The notes below the pieces were generated by a model that had not been told where the DNA came from, did no database searches, and worked only from the letters and a program-made list of their open reading frames with translations. 19,780 nt of DNA from HGM04593 sp045588345 (GTDB lineage Bacteria; Bacteroidota; Bacteroidia; Bacteroidales; Bacteroidaceae): NCBI GenBank assembly GCA_045588345.1, contig JAZNDZ010000007.1, forward strand, positions 1 through 19,780, written 5' to 3'. Shown piece after piece: positions 1 through 8,059 of the stretch (its first letter is position 1; every line of letters begins with the position of its first letter). A program made the translations under genes and the position numbers.

Positions 1-141
1 AAGTATCGGCATGCAGCGCACTGCTATCTTGCCGATGAAGGGTACGGGAAACGCCTTGCAATGGCCATGAAACTTGATATAAGCGAGGTGATGAGGCTGG
101 CAGCATTGAGTGAAAAGGATAGGATTGAGGCAACAAGTTGA
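1..141 (+). CDS. C-terminal fragment, probably of a catalase
   Basis: The reading frame is open from the first base and stops at TGA 139-141, giving the last 46 residues of a protein whose start lies outside the window. The visible part contains HCYLADEGYGKRLAMAMKLD followed by a short helical tail ending IEATS. The pattern of an aromatic residue, a D/E and then YGKRLA resembles the catalase-related C-terminal domain of small-subunit haem catalases, where a D-x-x-Y-G-x-R-[VL]-A stretch is usual. No haem-binding or active-site residue is in view, so the assignment rests on this tail alone. The gene ends two bases before a strong hairpin shared with the convergent lgt gene. A different protein with a similar helical tail cannot be excluded. 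Confidence 0.55.
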   Translation, partial: KYRHAAHCYLADEGYGKRLAMAMKLDISEVMRLAALSEKDRIEATS

Positions 142-142
142 A

Positions 143-178
143 ACAAATAAGGGTTCCCCCGCGGGAACCCCTATTTGT
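143..178. terminator. Bidirectional rho-independent terminator
   Basis: A 16-bp stem (143-158 with 163-178) with one A/C mismatch encloses the 4-nt loop CCGC. The core GGGTTCCC/GGGAACCC is perfect. Both flanks are T-rich when read outward, with TTATTTGTTT leaving on the minus strand. It sits exactly between two convergent stop codons, at 139-141 and 180-182, so it probably serves both genes. Confidence 0.8.
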
Positions 179-179
179 G

Positions 180-1007
180 TCATTTATTCCACTTTATGCC
201 TCGGTAGATAAGGTACCCTCCAAGGATAATAAGCGGTATGCTCAATATCTGTCCCATGTTTATGAACATGCCGTTTTCAAATGAAACCTGCACTTCTTTG
301 ATGTATTCAATGAAGAAGCGGAAAGTGAATATCGTGAATAGAGTGAATCCGGCAAAAAGACCCGAACCAACCTTATTGCTGTATTTCCTGTAAAGGAAAA
401 GTATAAGAATGAATACCGTCAAGTATGCTATCGATTCATACAACTGCGCCGGGTGGCATGGAGTCATGTTGCCTGTCTTTGCAAATATTATGCCCCAAGG
501 AGCATCTGTAGGCACGCCAATAATCTCGCTGTTCATGAAGTTTCCAAGGCGTACCATTGCCGAAAATATCGGGGCTGCTATGCCAAGGCTGTCGAGTACC
601 CACATGAAAGGCATTTTTGTCTTTCTTATGTAAAGATAGAGTGCTGTAATAACGCCTATTACTCCACCGTGGCTTGCCAATCCTGCATAGCCTATGAATT
701 TCCACGTGCCGTTTATTTCTTTTACGGGGAGAATCATCTCAATGGGATTTGCCAGATAGTATCCAGGTTCATAGAACAGGCAATGGCCTAAACGGGCTCC
801 AACGAGAATACCTATGAAACAGTAGAAGAAAAGCGGGTCGAACAGTTCATCCTTTATGCCTCCTTTCTTATAGACCATCTTAACCACGTAGTATGCCGAT
901 ACCAATCCTATAAGCCAGCACAAGGCGTAGTAGCGTATTTCGAATCCTCCTATTGAAAATGGGCTTACTGAAGGTTCCCAGACTATGGCATTGAATACAG
1001 TGTCCAT
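180..1007 (-). CDS. lgt: Phosphatidylglycerol--prolipoprotein diacylglyceryl transferase Lgt
   Basis: This inner-membrane enzyme transfers diacylglycerol from phosphatidylglycerol to the lipobox cysteine of prolipoproteins, the first step of lipoprotein maturation. The 275-residue length is normal. Several hydrophobic segments are spread along it. The Lgt signature is clear at residues 153-161 (RLGNFMNSE), with GARLGHCLFYEP near 70-81, the conserved histidine in SHGGVIG at about 113 (E. coli His103 equivalent), HPAQLYES near 185, and the essential late arginine in FTFRFFIEY at about 230. The start at 1005-1007 lies 3 nt after the ychF stop, so lgt is the second gene of a two-gene operon transcribed from the promoter upstream of ychF. 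The 3' end touches the terminator. The identification is secure. Confidence 0.96.
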   Translation of the reverse strand: MDTVFNAIVWEPSVSPFSIGGFEIRYYALCWLIGLVSAYYVVKMVYKKGGIKDELFDPLFFYCFIGILVGARLGHCLFYEPGYYLANPIEMILPVKEINGTWKFIGYAGLASHGGVIGVITALYLYIRKTKMPFMWVLDSLGIAAPIFSAMVRLGNFMNSEIIGVPTDAPWGIIFAKTGNMTPCHPAQLYESIAYLTVFILILFLYRKYSNKVGSGLFAGFTLFTIFTFRFFIEYIKEVQVSFENGMFINMGQILSIPLIILGGYLIYRGIKWNK

Positions 1008-1010
1008 GAT

Positions 1011-2114
1011 TTACACATTAAAGCGGAAGTGCATTATATCACCGTCCTGAACAACATATTCCTTGCCTTCAACACCCATCTTTCCGGCCTCCTTTACGGC
1101 AGCCTCAGAACCGTATGCAATGTAGTCGTCATACTTTATTACCTCGGCACGGATGAAGCCTTTCTCAAAATCGGTGTGTATTACGCCTGCGCACTGGGGT
1201 GCTTTCCAGCCCTTGCGGAATGTCCATGCCTTAACCTCCATTTCACCGGCTGTGATGAATGTCTGAAGGTTGAGCAGTGTATAAATGGCCTTTATAAGGC
1301 GGTCGCAGCCCGACTCCTTAAGCCCCATGTCCTCAAGGAACATCTGCTTCTCTTCGTAACTTTCAAGTTCGGCAATATCGGCCTCTGTCTGTGCAGATAT
1401 TATGAGTAACTGTGCATTCTCGTCTTTGATTGCCTCACGCACTGCATCGACATATTTGTTGCCGCTTGCAGCCGATGTGTCATCCACGTTACAAACGTAA
1501 AGCACAGGCTTTGATGTGAGCAGGAAAAGGTTCTTTGCAACCTGTTGCTCGTCCTCGGTCTCAAAAACCACTGTGCGGGCCGATTTTCCCGCTTCTAAGG
1601 CCTCTTTGTACTGCAAGAGTACATCGTATTCCAGTTTGGCCTGCTTGTCGCCTCCCACGCGTGCCTGTTTCTCTACGCGCTTGATGCGGTTCTCAATTGT
1701 CTCAAGGTCCTTGAACTGTAATTCAAGGTCTATGATTTCCTTGTCGCGTACAGGGTTTACCGAACCGTCGACGTGTACAATGTTGTCATTGTCAAAGCAA
1801 CGCAGCACGTGTATGATTGCATCTGTTTCACGTATGTTGCCAAGAAACTGGTTGCCAAGGCCTTCTCCCTTGCTCGCACCCTTTACAAGGCCTGCAATGT
1901 CCACAATGTCGCATGTTGCCGGAACAATGCGTCCTGGATGCACCAGTTCGGCGAGTTTGTTCAGTCGCTCATCGGGTACGGTTATCTGTCCCAACTGTGC
2001 ATCAATTGTGCAGAAAGGGAAGTTAGCTGCCTGTGCCTTTGCACTCGACAGACAGTTGAAAAGTGTCGATTTTCCTACGTTGGGCAAACCAACGATACCT
2101 GCTTTCAAAGCCAT
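1011..2114 (-). CDS. ychF: Redox-regulated/ribosome-associated ATPase YchF (Obg family)
   Basis: YchF is an Obg-type P-loop protein that prefers ATP to GTP, binds ribosomes and modulates translation and stress responses in the cytoplasm. The 367 residues match the family. Visible elements are the P loop GLPNVGKS (9-16), the switch I region NFPFCTIDAQ, the G3 region DIAGLVKGASKGEGLGN, an N-V-D-D sequence at the atypical G4 position, a coiled-coil insert in the middle, and a C-terminal TGS domain beginning around FITAGEMEVKAWTF. Most YchF proteins have NVDE at G4; here it is NVDD, a conservative change that still lacks the canonical NKxD of GTPases. It is the first gene of the ychF-lgt pair, and a Bacteroidota promoter lies 40 to 71 nt upstream. 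Confidence 0.95.
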   Translation of the reverse strand: MALKAGIVGLPNVGKSTLFNCLSSAKAQAANFPFCTIDAQLGQITVPDERLNKLAELVHPGRIVPATCDIVDIAGLVKGASKGEGLGNQFLGNIRETDAIIHVLRCFDNDNIVHVDGSVNPVRDKEIIDLELQFKDLETIENRIKRVEKQARVGGDKQAKLEYDVLLQYKEALEAGKSARTVVFETEDEQQVAKNLFLLTSKPVLYVCNVDDTSAASGNKYVDAVREAIKDENAQLLIISAQTEADIAELESYEEKQMFLEDMGLKESGCDRLIKAIYTLLNLQTFITAGEMEVKAWTFRKGWKAPQCAGVIHTDFEKGFIRAEVIKYDDYIAYGSEAAVKEAGKMGVEGKEYVVQDGDIMHFRFNV

Positions 2115-2153
2115 ATAATACTTTAATTTTAATTATCATTTAATTTTCCGGCG

Positions 2154-2185
2154 CGAAGATAGTGAATAATTTCGGTACTATCAAA
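2154..2185 (-). promoter_or_regulatory. Bacteroidota-type promoter for ychF-lgt
   Basis: Read on the minus strand, TTTG (2182-2185) is followed by exactly 20 nt and then TATCTTCG (2154-2161). This matches the Bacteroidota -33/-7 consensus TTTG-N19-21-TAnnTTTG with one mismatch in the -7 box. Transcription would start near 2148, giving a leader of roughly 35 nt before the ychF ATG. The -33 box directly abuts the stop codon of the upstream acyltransferase gene. Confidence 0.7.
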
Positions 2186-3262
2186 TTACCCTCTGTTACC
2201 GGTTACAACTTTAATTATACTAGGAGTAAATTTGGTCAGGATACCATAAAAGAGTATGGTTACAACAATAATGATTATTGGAGTTGAAACGTATATACAA
2301 AGCAGCATCAATGGATTATCGGTGCATCCGGATAACTTATAAAGCACCATTATTATTGGGCCAATAATAATACCATGCAGTGCATATAACAGAAAAGATA
2401 TTTTACCAAGTCGGGGAGTCGGTTTAAGAATATTCATCTTAAAAAGGAATGAAACCAAATAAAAAACTGCTGTTATTTTTATGCAACTTGTAAGTAAATC
2501 AAGAAAATATAAATATTTACAATCAGAATCAAGGCTATTCATAAAGAGTTGTACTGGGAAATATAGTAATAGTGTTATTATGCCACAATATTTTGGAATA
2601 GATGCAATACCAACCTTGTGGATTGCTATATACGCGCCTACCGAGAAAAACAATATTGCCTCAATACTTATTCCACAGACAGGAATTTCAATATTTAAAA
2701 CATAACAGGCAGCTAAAGATATTATTGCAAATAATCCATATTTTCCTTTTATAAAATAATTTATCAAAGGAGCCATCAATGTCACAACAATAAGATCACG
2801 CATGAACCATAAAGGATTGTTTGCCGGCAACCCATTATCATTGATGGTTGAACTCCAGAAACCGCTCAAATAATCGGTCAGCTTATAATCATAACCCATC
2901 ATTATGTCATATCTGAAATACATAAGTATGATAGCAATGGCATTCCATACCAAATATGGAAACAATAATGAGTGTATCCTACGCTTGTACTTATCTACAT
3001 AAAAGTTTATATCCCTGTTTTTTTGCGATCTGAAAAAGAAATAACCGGAAATTATGAAAAGGGTAGGTACTCTCGGTGGCAGTAACAGCCAATACAGATA
3101 GTTGAATATATATACGAGCCAGGAAGGCCAGGAAGGCTCACTTCCGTTCCAATTTGAAACAATGGCATGCAGATTACAATGAGCCAGTACAACCCCCATA
3201 ATCAGTGGGAACCGTAACCAGGACATTACATTTATCTGTTCAATATCGTAAGGTTTTGTCAT
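2186..3262 (-). CDS. Membrane acyltransferase, acyltransferase-3 family
   Basis: The 358-residue protein is almost entirely hydrophobic, with about ten membrane-spanning stretches. It has the N-terminal arrangement of acyltransferase-3 proteins: a first helix of type RFPLIMGVVLAHC, where Arg and His flank the helix, then a second helix, the basic loop FFRSQKNRD, and KRRIHSLLFPYLVWN. This family O-acylates (often O-acetylates) extracellular or envelope sugars such as O-antigen, capsule or peptidoglycan; the substrate cannot be read here. It begins 11 nt after the polA stop on the same strand, so it is probably transcribed with polA. Base composition is unlike its neighbours: 2461-2640 has 53 G+C in 180 bases by my count, against 32 in 60 for 3541-3600 in polA, which suggests a separate origin. 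Confidence 0.85.
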   Translation of the reverse strand: MTKPYDIEQINVMSWLRFPLIMGVVLAHCNLHAIVSNWNGSEPSWPSWLVYIFNYLYWLLLPPRVPTLFIISGYFFFRSQKNRDINFYVDKYKRRIHSLLFPYLVWNAIAIILMYFRYDIMMGYDYKLTDYLSGFWSSTINDNGLPANNPLWFMRDLIVVTLMAPLINYFIKGKYGLFAIISLAACYVLNIEIPVCGISIEAILFFSVGAYIAIHKVGIASIPKYCGIITLLLYFPVQLFMNSLDSDCKYLYFLDLLTSCIKITAVFYLVSFLFKMNILKPTPRLGKISFLLYALHGIIIGPIIMVLYKLSGCTDNPLMLLCIYVSTPIIIIVVTILFYGILTKFTPSIIKVVTGNRG

Positions 3263-3273
3263 TTAAAGCCTGT

Positions 3274-6105
3274 TTAATGTGCCTCAAGCCAGTTTGTTCC
3301 CCAGCCGTGGTCGGCAATGAGCGGAACGCGCATTGCAAAGGCATTCTGCATCTCTTCCACAACAAGCGCCTGCATGCTCTCTTTCTCTTCGGGAACAATA
3401 TTGAAGTTTAATTCATCGTGTACTTGCAAAATCATTGTAGAGCGCATGTTCTCCTGCTTCATACGGCGGTATATGTTTATCATGGCAACTTTTATTATAT
3501 CGGCAGCACTTCCCTGGATGGGGGCGTTCACTGCGTTTCGCTCGGCATATCCGCGTACAACTGCATTGTGCGAGTTTATATCGGGCAGGTAACGCTTGCG
3601 GTGGAATATGGTTTCTACGTATCCGTTTGCCTTTGCATCTTGTTTACATTTTTCAATGTATTGCTGTACTCCGTTGTATGTGGCGAAATAGTTCTCGATA
3701 AGTTCCTTTGCCTCGCGGCGGTCAACGTTCATCCTCTCGGCAAGTCCAAAGACTGATATACCATATATAATGCCGAAATTGGCTACCTTTGCTTTTCTGC
3801 GCTCATCCTTTGTTACCTCTTCAATAGGTTTCTTGTAAACCTTAGCGGCTGTGGCAGCGTGGATATCATATCCGCTGCGGAAATCCTCAATCATATTTTT
3901 ATCCCCACTCAGATGTGCCATTATGCGTAATTCTATCTGCGAATAGTCCACTGAGAGGAACAGGCAACCGTTGTCAGGTACAAATGCCTTGCGCACCTCT
4001 TTACCGTCCTCGTCGCGTATGGGAATGTTCTGCAGGTTTGGGTTGCTTGAACTGAGTCGGCCTGTAGCGGTTACGGTCTGGTTATATGATGTATGTATTT
4101 TTCCTGTCTTAGGATTTACAAGTGCAGGCAGTGCATCAACGTATGTGCTGAGCAGTTTCTTTAACCCTCTGTATTGTAAAATATTTTTAACGATAGGGTG
4201 GCGGTTCTGTAACTGTGCAAGTACATCTTCTGATGTAACGAACTGTCCGGTTTTTGTCTTCTTCGGCTTTTCTACAATATTCAGTTTGCCGAATAGGATA
4301 TCTCCTACCTGTTTGGGTGATGCAATGTTGAATGGTTCGCCGGCGAGTGAGTATATCTGCCCTTCAATCTCTGCCAGGCGCTTGCCGAATAGGGTAGATG
4401 TCTCTTTCAGTGATGCTGTGTCTATGCGTGCACCATTACGCTCCATGTAGGCAAGTACCGGTACAAGCGGCATTTCAATATTGAAGAACAGTTCTTCTGT
4501 TCCATCCTTCTTTAGTTCCTCATGCAGAATGTTCTTCAGTTTCAGTGTTACGTCAGCATCCTCGCAGGCATAATCACATACAAGGGTAGGGGGCACATCG
4601 CGCATATTCTTTTGCCCTTTGCCTTTCTCGCCGATTAGTTCTTCAATCTTTATCGTCTCGTAGTTGAGGTAGATTTCGGCAAGGTAGTCCATTCCATGAT
4701 AAAGTTCGGGTTGCAGAACGTAGTGGGCAATCATGGTATCAAAAAATTTGCCTTTGACATTGATGCCGTAATTGGCTAATACGGTAATGTCGTATTTCAT
4801 GTTCTGCCCAACTTTCTCGCTCTCTTCGTTTTCAAAAATTTCCTTTAAGAGTGTGAGCCTTTTTATTACCTCTTCCCTTTTGGCCGGCATCGGAATGTAG
4901 AATGCTTCGTTTTCCTTGACAGCAAGGCTTATTCCCACCAATTCAGCCTCAAGAGCGTTGGTACTTGTGGTTTCTGTATCAAAACACACAGTTTGGCAAT
5001 TTTTTACAGCAAGAACTAATTTGATAATATCCTCCTCTGTATCAATGAGTTTATAGGTGTGTTCCACCTCTTTTAACGTCAAATGGCTCGATTTTTTTTC
5101 TTCGCCTGCATCTTCGGTCGGGAATAAATCAAAGAGAGAGCCTTGAAGCGGATAGTTTTTTGGTTCTTTTTTCTTGGCCGATAGAGTAGGGGATGCCTGG
5201 TTCTCTTCGGTAATGTCAAAAAGTGACGGTGTGAAATTTGTCTTTTTTACTCTCTCCTTCAATGAGCGTAATTCGTAGAAGTCGAACAACCGGGTCAGTT
5301 CCTCTTCGTCAGGTGTCTCTCTCTTCAGGAGTTCCATGTCAAGTTCAATGGGAACATCGGTCTTTATTGTTGCAAGGAATTTGCTGAAAAGTATCTTTTC
5401 CTTGTTTTCTTCAACTTTTGTCTTTAGTGCACCTTTCAGTTCGCTTGTGTTTTCAAGCATGTTCTCAATGCTTCCGAATTGTGCGATAAGTTTCTGAGCA
5501 GTTTTCTCTCCTACTCCCGGGCAACCTGGTATGTTGTCGCTCGAATCGCCCATCAACCCCAGCAGGTCTATTACCTGTTCCGTTGCCTGTATGCCGAACT
5601 TCTCTTTTACTCTTTCAATGCCCATTACCTCGAACTCCTTGTCGCCATACTTCGGGCGGTAAATGAAGGTGGTATCCGAAACAAGTTGTCCATAGTCCTT
5701 GTCGGGAGTCATCATATATGTAATAATTCCCCTTTTCTCCGCGGCTTTTGCCAGTGTTCCTATAACATCATCGGCCTCGTAGCCCGGAACTTCGAATATG
5801 GGGATATTATAGGCTTTTATGAACTCTTTTATAACGGGTACGGATTCCCTTATGACCTCGGGAGTCTCTTCTCGTTGCGCCTTGTATTGTTCGTATGCCT
5901 CGTGCCTGAACGTAGGACCTTTGGGGTCAAAGGCTATGCCGATGTGTGTGGGGTTCTCTTTCTTCAGCACATCCTCAAGCGTGTTTATGAAGCCAAGTAT
6001 TGCCGATGTATTGAACCCTTTTGAATTTATTCGTGGGTTTTTGATGAATGCATAGTATGCACGGTATATGAGCGCGTATGCATCGAGTAAAAAGAGTTTT
6101 TCCAT
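3274..6105 (-). CDS. polA: DNA polymerase I
   Basis: This enzyme fills gaps and removes RNA primers during replication and repair. All three domains are present in 943 residues. The 5' nuclease domain (about 1-290) starts KLFLLDAYALIYRAYYAF and keeps the acidic metal-site residues, for example EADDVIG and GDSSDNIPG. The 3'-5' proofreading domain appears intact: DTE (D376, E378), D439 in NMKYD, and Y512/D516 in YACED. The polymerase domain has motif A DYSQIELR (D720), motif B with RRKAKVANFGIIYG (Phe777, the position that discriminates against dideoxynucleotides), and motif C VHDE (D897). The spacing matches E. coli Pol I with a constant offset of 15 at D705, F762 and D882. The start gives the usual N-terminus. 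No convincing promoter was seen upstream; a TATTTTTA sequence is only a weak -7 candidate. Confidence 0.97.
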   Translation of the reverse strand: MEKLFLLDAYALIYRAYYAFIKNPRINSKGFNTSAILGFINTLEDVLKKENPTHIGIAFDPKGPTFRHEAYEQYKAQREETPEVIRESVPVIKEFIKAYNIPIFEVPGYEADDVIGTLAKAAEKRGIITYMMTPDKDYGQLVSDTTFIYRPKYGDKEFEVMGIERVKEKFGIQATEQVIDLLGLMGDSSDNIPGCPGVGEKTAQKLIAQFGSIENMLENTSELKGALKTKVEENKEKILFSKFLATIKTDVPIELDMELLKRETPDEEELTRLFDFYELRSLKERVKKTNFTPSLFDITEENQASPTLSAKKKEPKNYPLQGSLFDLFPTEDAGEEKKSSHLTLKEVEHTYKLIDTEEDIIKLVLAVKNCQTVCFDTETTSTNALEAELVGISLAVKENEAFYIPMPAKREEVIKRLTLLKEIFENEESEKVGQNMKYDITVLANYGINVKGKFFDTMIAHYVLQPELYHGMDYLAEIYLNYETIKIEELIGEKGKGQKNMRDVPPTLVCDYACEDADVTLKLKNILHEELKKDGTEELFFNIEMPLVPVLAYMERNGARIDTASLKETSTLFGKRLAEIEGQIYSLAGEPFNIASPKQVGDILFGKLNIVEKPKKTKTGQFVTSEDVLAQLQNRHPIVKNILQYRGLKKLLSTYVDALPALVNPKTGKIHTSYNQTVTATGRLSSSNPNLQNIPIRDEDGKEVRKAFVPDNGCLFLSVDYSQIELRIMAHLSGDKNMIEDFRSGYDIHAATAAKVYKKPIEEVTKDERRKAKVANFGIIYGISVFGLAERMNVDRREAKELIENYFATYNGVQQYIEKCKQDAKANGYVETIFHRKRYLPDINSHNAVVRGYAERNAVNAPIQGSAADIIKVAMINIYRRMKQENMRSTMILQVHDELNFNIVPEEKESMQALVVEEMQNAFAMRVPLIADHGWGTNWLEAH

Positions 6106-6230
6106 TTTTGCGTATTATAGTATGGGATTGTAAAAATACATAATTTTTTGAGTTTTTACCTACTCTTTGCTGTTACTTTTCTCACATGATAAATATGTTT
6201 GTGCATCATTGCTGCTTGCTATAAAATCAA

Positions 6231-6262
6231 CAAGAGGGCGACAGTGTCCGGTCGTCCTCTTG
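6231..6262 (-). terminator. Hairpin terminator downstream of deoC
   Basis: Arms 6231-6242 and 6251-6262 pair over 12 positions with a single A/C mismatch on the minus strand, around an 8-nt loop. Read in the direction of deoC the hairpin is followed by TTGATTTTAT. It lies 24 nt past the deoC stop and fits the end of the dtd-mazG-deoC transcript. The rest of the 180-bp gap between deoC and polA is AT-rich and shows nothing else I can identify. Confidence 0.6.
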
Positions 6263-6285
6263 TGCTGTTTTAGTTTATGTATTAA

Positions 6286-7221
6286 TCAGAAGAACTTTGT
6301 CTCTTCGCCTACGATTTCGCTCAGGCAGAGGTTTGCAAGGCGGCTCGTTCCAAGGCGGAACAGTTCATTGGTCAGCCATTCCTCTCCTAAGAGTTCTTTT
6401 ACTATTGTGTAGTACACAAGTGCATCGTGTACGGTATTGATGCCTCCTGCGGGCTTGAAGCCTATTCTGCGACCGGTTTTCTGGTAATACTCTTTAATTG
6501 TACTGCACATTACGTATGCAGCTTCCGGTGTTGCTGCCGGCGACTCCTTGCCTGTAGAGGTTTTAATGAAGTCTGCACCGGAATATATCGATAGAATCGA
6601 TGCTTTTTTTATGTTTTCGGCACTCTTCAGTGCTCCGGTCTCAAGAATTACTTTCAGGTGCTTCTCGCCGCACACGCTCTTTAGTTCCTGAATCTCGTCG
6701 CATACGCCTTCGTAGTCACCGCTAAGGAACTTGCCCACGCTGAGTACAATATCTATTTCTGTTGCACCGTCGTGTATTGCCATGGCTGTCTCGGCAACTT
6801 TTATTTCCTGGAATGTCTGTGAAGAGGGGAATCCGCCCGATACGCAAGCGATACCCACATTTTCTACTTGCAATGTCTCGCTGACAATTTTTGCAAAGTT
6901 GGGGTAAACGCAAATGGCTGCAACATTCTTCAAATGCGGGTATTTGTCATCGAATTCGTTTACCTTTTCGGTGAATGCCATAACGCTCTCCTCGCTGTCT
7001 GTACACTTGAGTGTGGTAAGGTCGATACAGTTGAAAAGGAACTGCTTTACTTCAGGAGTGTTGTTCTTCTCAACCTTCTCCTCAATCAGTTTCTTGACAT
7101 TTGCAGCCACTTGCTCGTCGCTCATGGCCTGGCAGTAGTCGTTTATCACGAAGTCATACTTGCTCTCTTCATCGGCGTGGTGATGGTGCTCACCGCAACT
7201 GCAATTGCATTTCTCGCTCAT
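6286..7221 (-). CDS. deoC: Deoxyribose-phosphate aldolase
   Basis: DeoC cleaves 2-deoxyribose-5-phosphate into acetaldehyde and glyceraldehyde-3-phosphate, feeding nucleoside-derived sugar into central metabolism. The class I aldolase core is complete. The Schiff-base lysine is K220 in GADFIKTSTGK, the second lysine is K256 in IGFKPAGGI, and the active-site aspartate is D157 in EIDIV. CVYPNFA and SGGFPSSQT are also typical. At 311 residues it is longer than the roughly 220-260 of many homologues. The extra N-terminus begins with the unusual string CNCSCGEHHHH, which looks metal-binding, followed by a helical extension of the kind I associate with Bacteroides-type DeoC. The start overlaps the stop of the upstream pyrophosphohydrolase gene by one base (TAATG), implying translational coupling. 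Confidence 0.94.
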   Translation of the reverse strand: MSEKCNCSCGEHHHHADEESKYDFVINDYCQAMSDEQVAANVKKLIEEKVEKNNTPEVKQFLFNCIDLTTLKCTDSEESVMAFTEKVNEFDDKYPHLKNVAAICVYPNFAKIVSETLQVENVGIACVSGGFPSSQTFQEIKVAETAMAIHDGATEIDIVLSVGKFLSGDYEGVCDEIQELKSVCGEKHLKVILETGALKSAENIKKASILSIYSGADFIKTSTGKESPAATPEAAYVMCSTIKEYYQKTGRRIGFKPAGGINTVHDALVYYTIVKELLGEEWLTNELFRLGTSRLANLCLSEIVGEETKFF

Positions 7222-7547
7222 TATTCTTTCAGTTTAGGGTTATTTATATGTCTTTTATTGTCTCTTCTTGTCTTTTTATCAAGGTTTTTTTCAAGCGCCT
7301 CGGTAAGGTCTACACCGGTCTGGTTGGCAATGCAAATGAGCACCCACAGCACGTCGGCAAGTTCGTCGGCAAGTTCCTTCTCTTCACCTGCCTTGAACGA
7401 CTGTTCGCCATACTTGCGTGCCATTATGCGTGCAACCTCTCCGACCTCTTCAGTGAGTATTGCCATATTGGTCATTTCGTTGAAGTAGCGTACACCGTAC
7501 TCCTTTATCCATCTGTCTACACGTTCCTGTGCTTCCTTTATAGTCAT
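7221..7547 (-). CDS. MazG-like nucleotide pyrophosphohydrolase
   Basis: This small all-helical protein of 108 residues belongs to the MazG/RS21-C6 group of the all-alpha NTP pyrophosphatase superfamily, which hydrolyses (d)NTPs, often non-canonical ones, to monophosphates. The metal-binding signature is visible as ILTEEVGEVAR (the EExxE element, residues about 30-40) and KELADELADVLWVL (the ExxxD element, about 58-71). The C-terminal tail is strongly charged (KKTRRDNKRH). It lies 2 nt after dtd and overlaps deoC by one base, so the three genes form one translationally linked unit. The true substrate is not evident; a house-cleaning role on damaged nucleotides is an inference from the family. 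Confidence 0.88.
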   Translation of the reverse strand: MTIKEAQERVDRWIKEYGVRYFNEMTNMAILTEEVGEVARIMARKYGEQSFKAGEEKELADELADVLWVLICIANQTGVDLTEALEKNLDKKTRRDNKRHINNPKLKE

Positions 7548-7549
7548 TC

Positions 7550-8002
7550 CTATTCTCTGTTCTTGGAGTCAATGAATATTGTAACCGGGCCGTCATTGAG
7601 CAAATCAACCTTCATATCTGCACCAAAAACACCCCTTTTTATCGGTTTGTTCAGTGCTATTTCCATTTCGTTGCAGAACTGCTCGTAAAGCGGTATTGAT
7701 ATATCTGGTTTTGCAGCCTTTATGTATGACGGACGGTTGCCTTTCTTTGTAGATGCCATCAGGGTAAACTGACTCACGGCAAGTATTTCTCCGTCGGTTT
7801 CCTTGACTGAAAGGTTCATTACACCGTTTTCATCGTCAAAAAGGCGGATATTTGATATTTTATTAGTGAGCCATTCAATATCCTCATTGCCGTCCTCGTT
7901 ACATATTCCCACTAATACCAATAGACCTGTGCCTATCTTTGATATCAGTTTTCCGTCCACTGTAACAGATGCTCTCTTGACTCTTTGTATAAGTACTCTC
8001 AT
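7550..8002 (-). CDS. dtd: D-aminoacyl-tRNA deacylase DTD
   Basis: DTD removes D-amino acids, and glycine mischarged on tRNA-Ala, from tRNA, acting as a chirality checkpoint in translation. At 150 residues it has the usual length. It starts with the typical MRVLIQRVKRASVTVDG. The two active-site loops are present: SQFTLMA near residue 78 and the Gly-cisPro motif in NDGPVT near 137, preceded by GVFGADMKVDL. The gene is followed after 2 nt by the MazG-like gene. A perfect Bacteroidota -7 box lies 34 nt upstream of its ATG, so dtd probably starts a transcript of its own in addition to any read-through from uvrC. Confidence 0.95.
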   Translation of the reverse strand: MRVLIQRVKRASVTVDGKLISKIGTGLLVLVGICNEDGNEDIEWLTNKISNIRLFDDENGVMNLSVKETDGEILAVSQFTLMASTKKGNRPSYIKAAKPDISIPLYEQFCNEMEIALNKPIKRGVFGADMKVDLLNDGPVTIFIDSKNRE

Positions 8003-8035
8003 TTCTCTTTATATACTTCTGTTTTCTCAGTCACG

Positions 8036-8043
8036 CAAAGATA
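8036..8043 (-). promoter_or_regulatory. -7 promoter element upstream of dtd
   Basis: The minus strand reads TATCTTTG, a perfect match to TAnnTTTG, in the 57-bp gap between uvrC and dtd. Initiation would fall around 8029, leaving a leader of about 27 nt. I see no TTTG at the expected -33 position, so the call rests on one box only. Confidence 0.55.
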
Positions 8044-8059
8044 CTCTTTTTTATGGATA

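Noticed and set aside
1516..2118. Long + strand open frame antisense to ychF (and similar ones at 5479-6024, 8751-9485 and 10701-11297)
   Set aside because: Each lies wholly opposite a well-identified conserved gene, and the translations are low-complexity or Ser/Cys-rich without recognisable domains.
2191..2211. GGTTACAA near the acyltransferase 3' end, resembling the ECF -35 box
   Set aside because: No CGTC follows at the right spacing on the minus strand and the sequence encodes the protein's C-terminus. A GTAACC at 7580-7585 also fails the spacing.
2991..3000. TTATCTACA, one mismatch from a DnaA box
   Set aside because: It is a single copy inside a coding, AT-rich gene; no cluster of DnaA boxes or unwinding region is seen, so I do not call an origin.
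6106..6150. TATTTTTA as a polA promoter -7 box
   Set aside because: The last base of the box mismatches and no TTTG lies 19-21 nt upstream, so the support is too weak to annotate.
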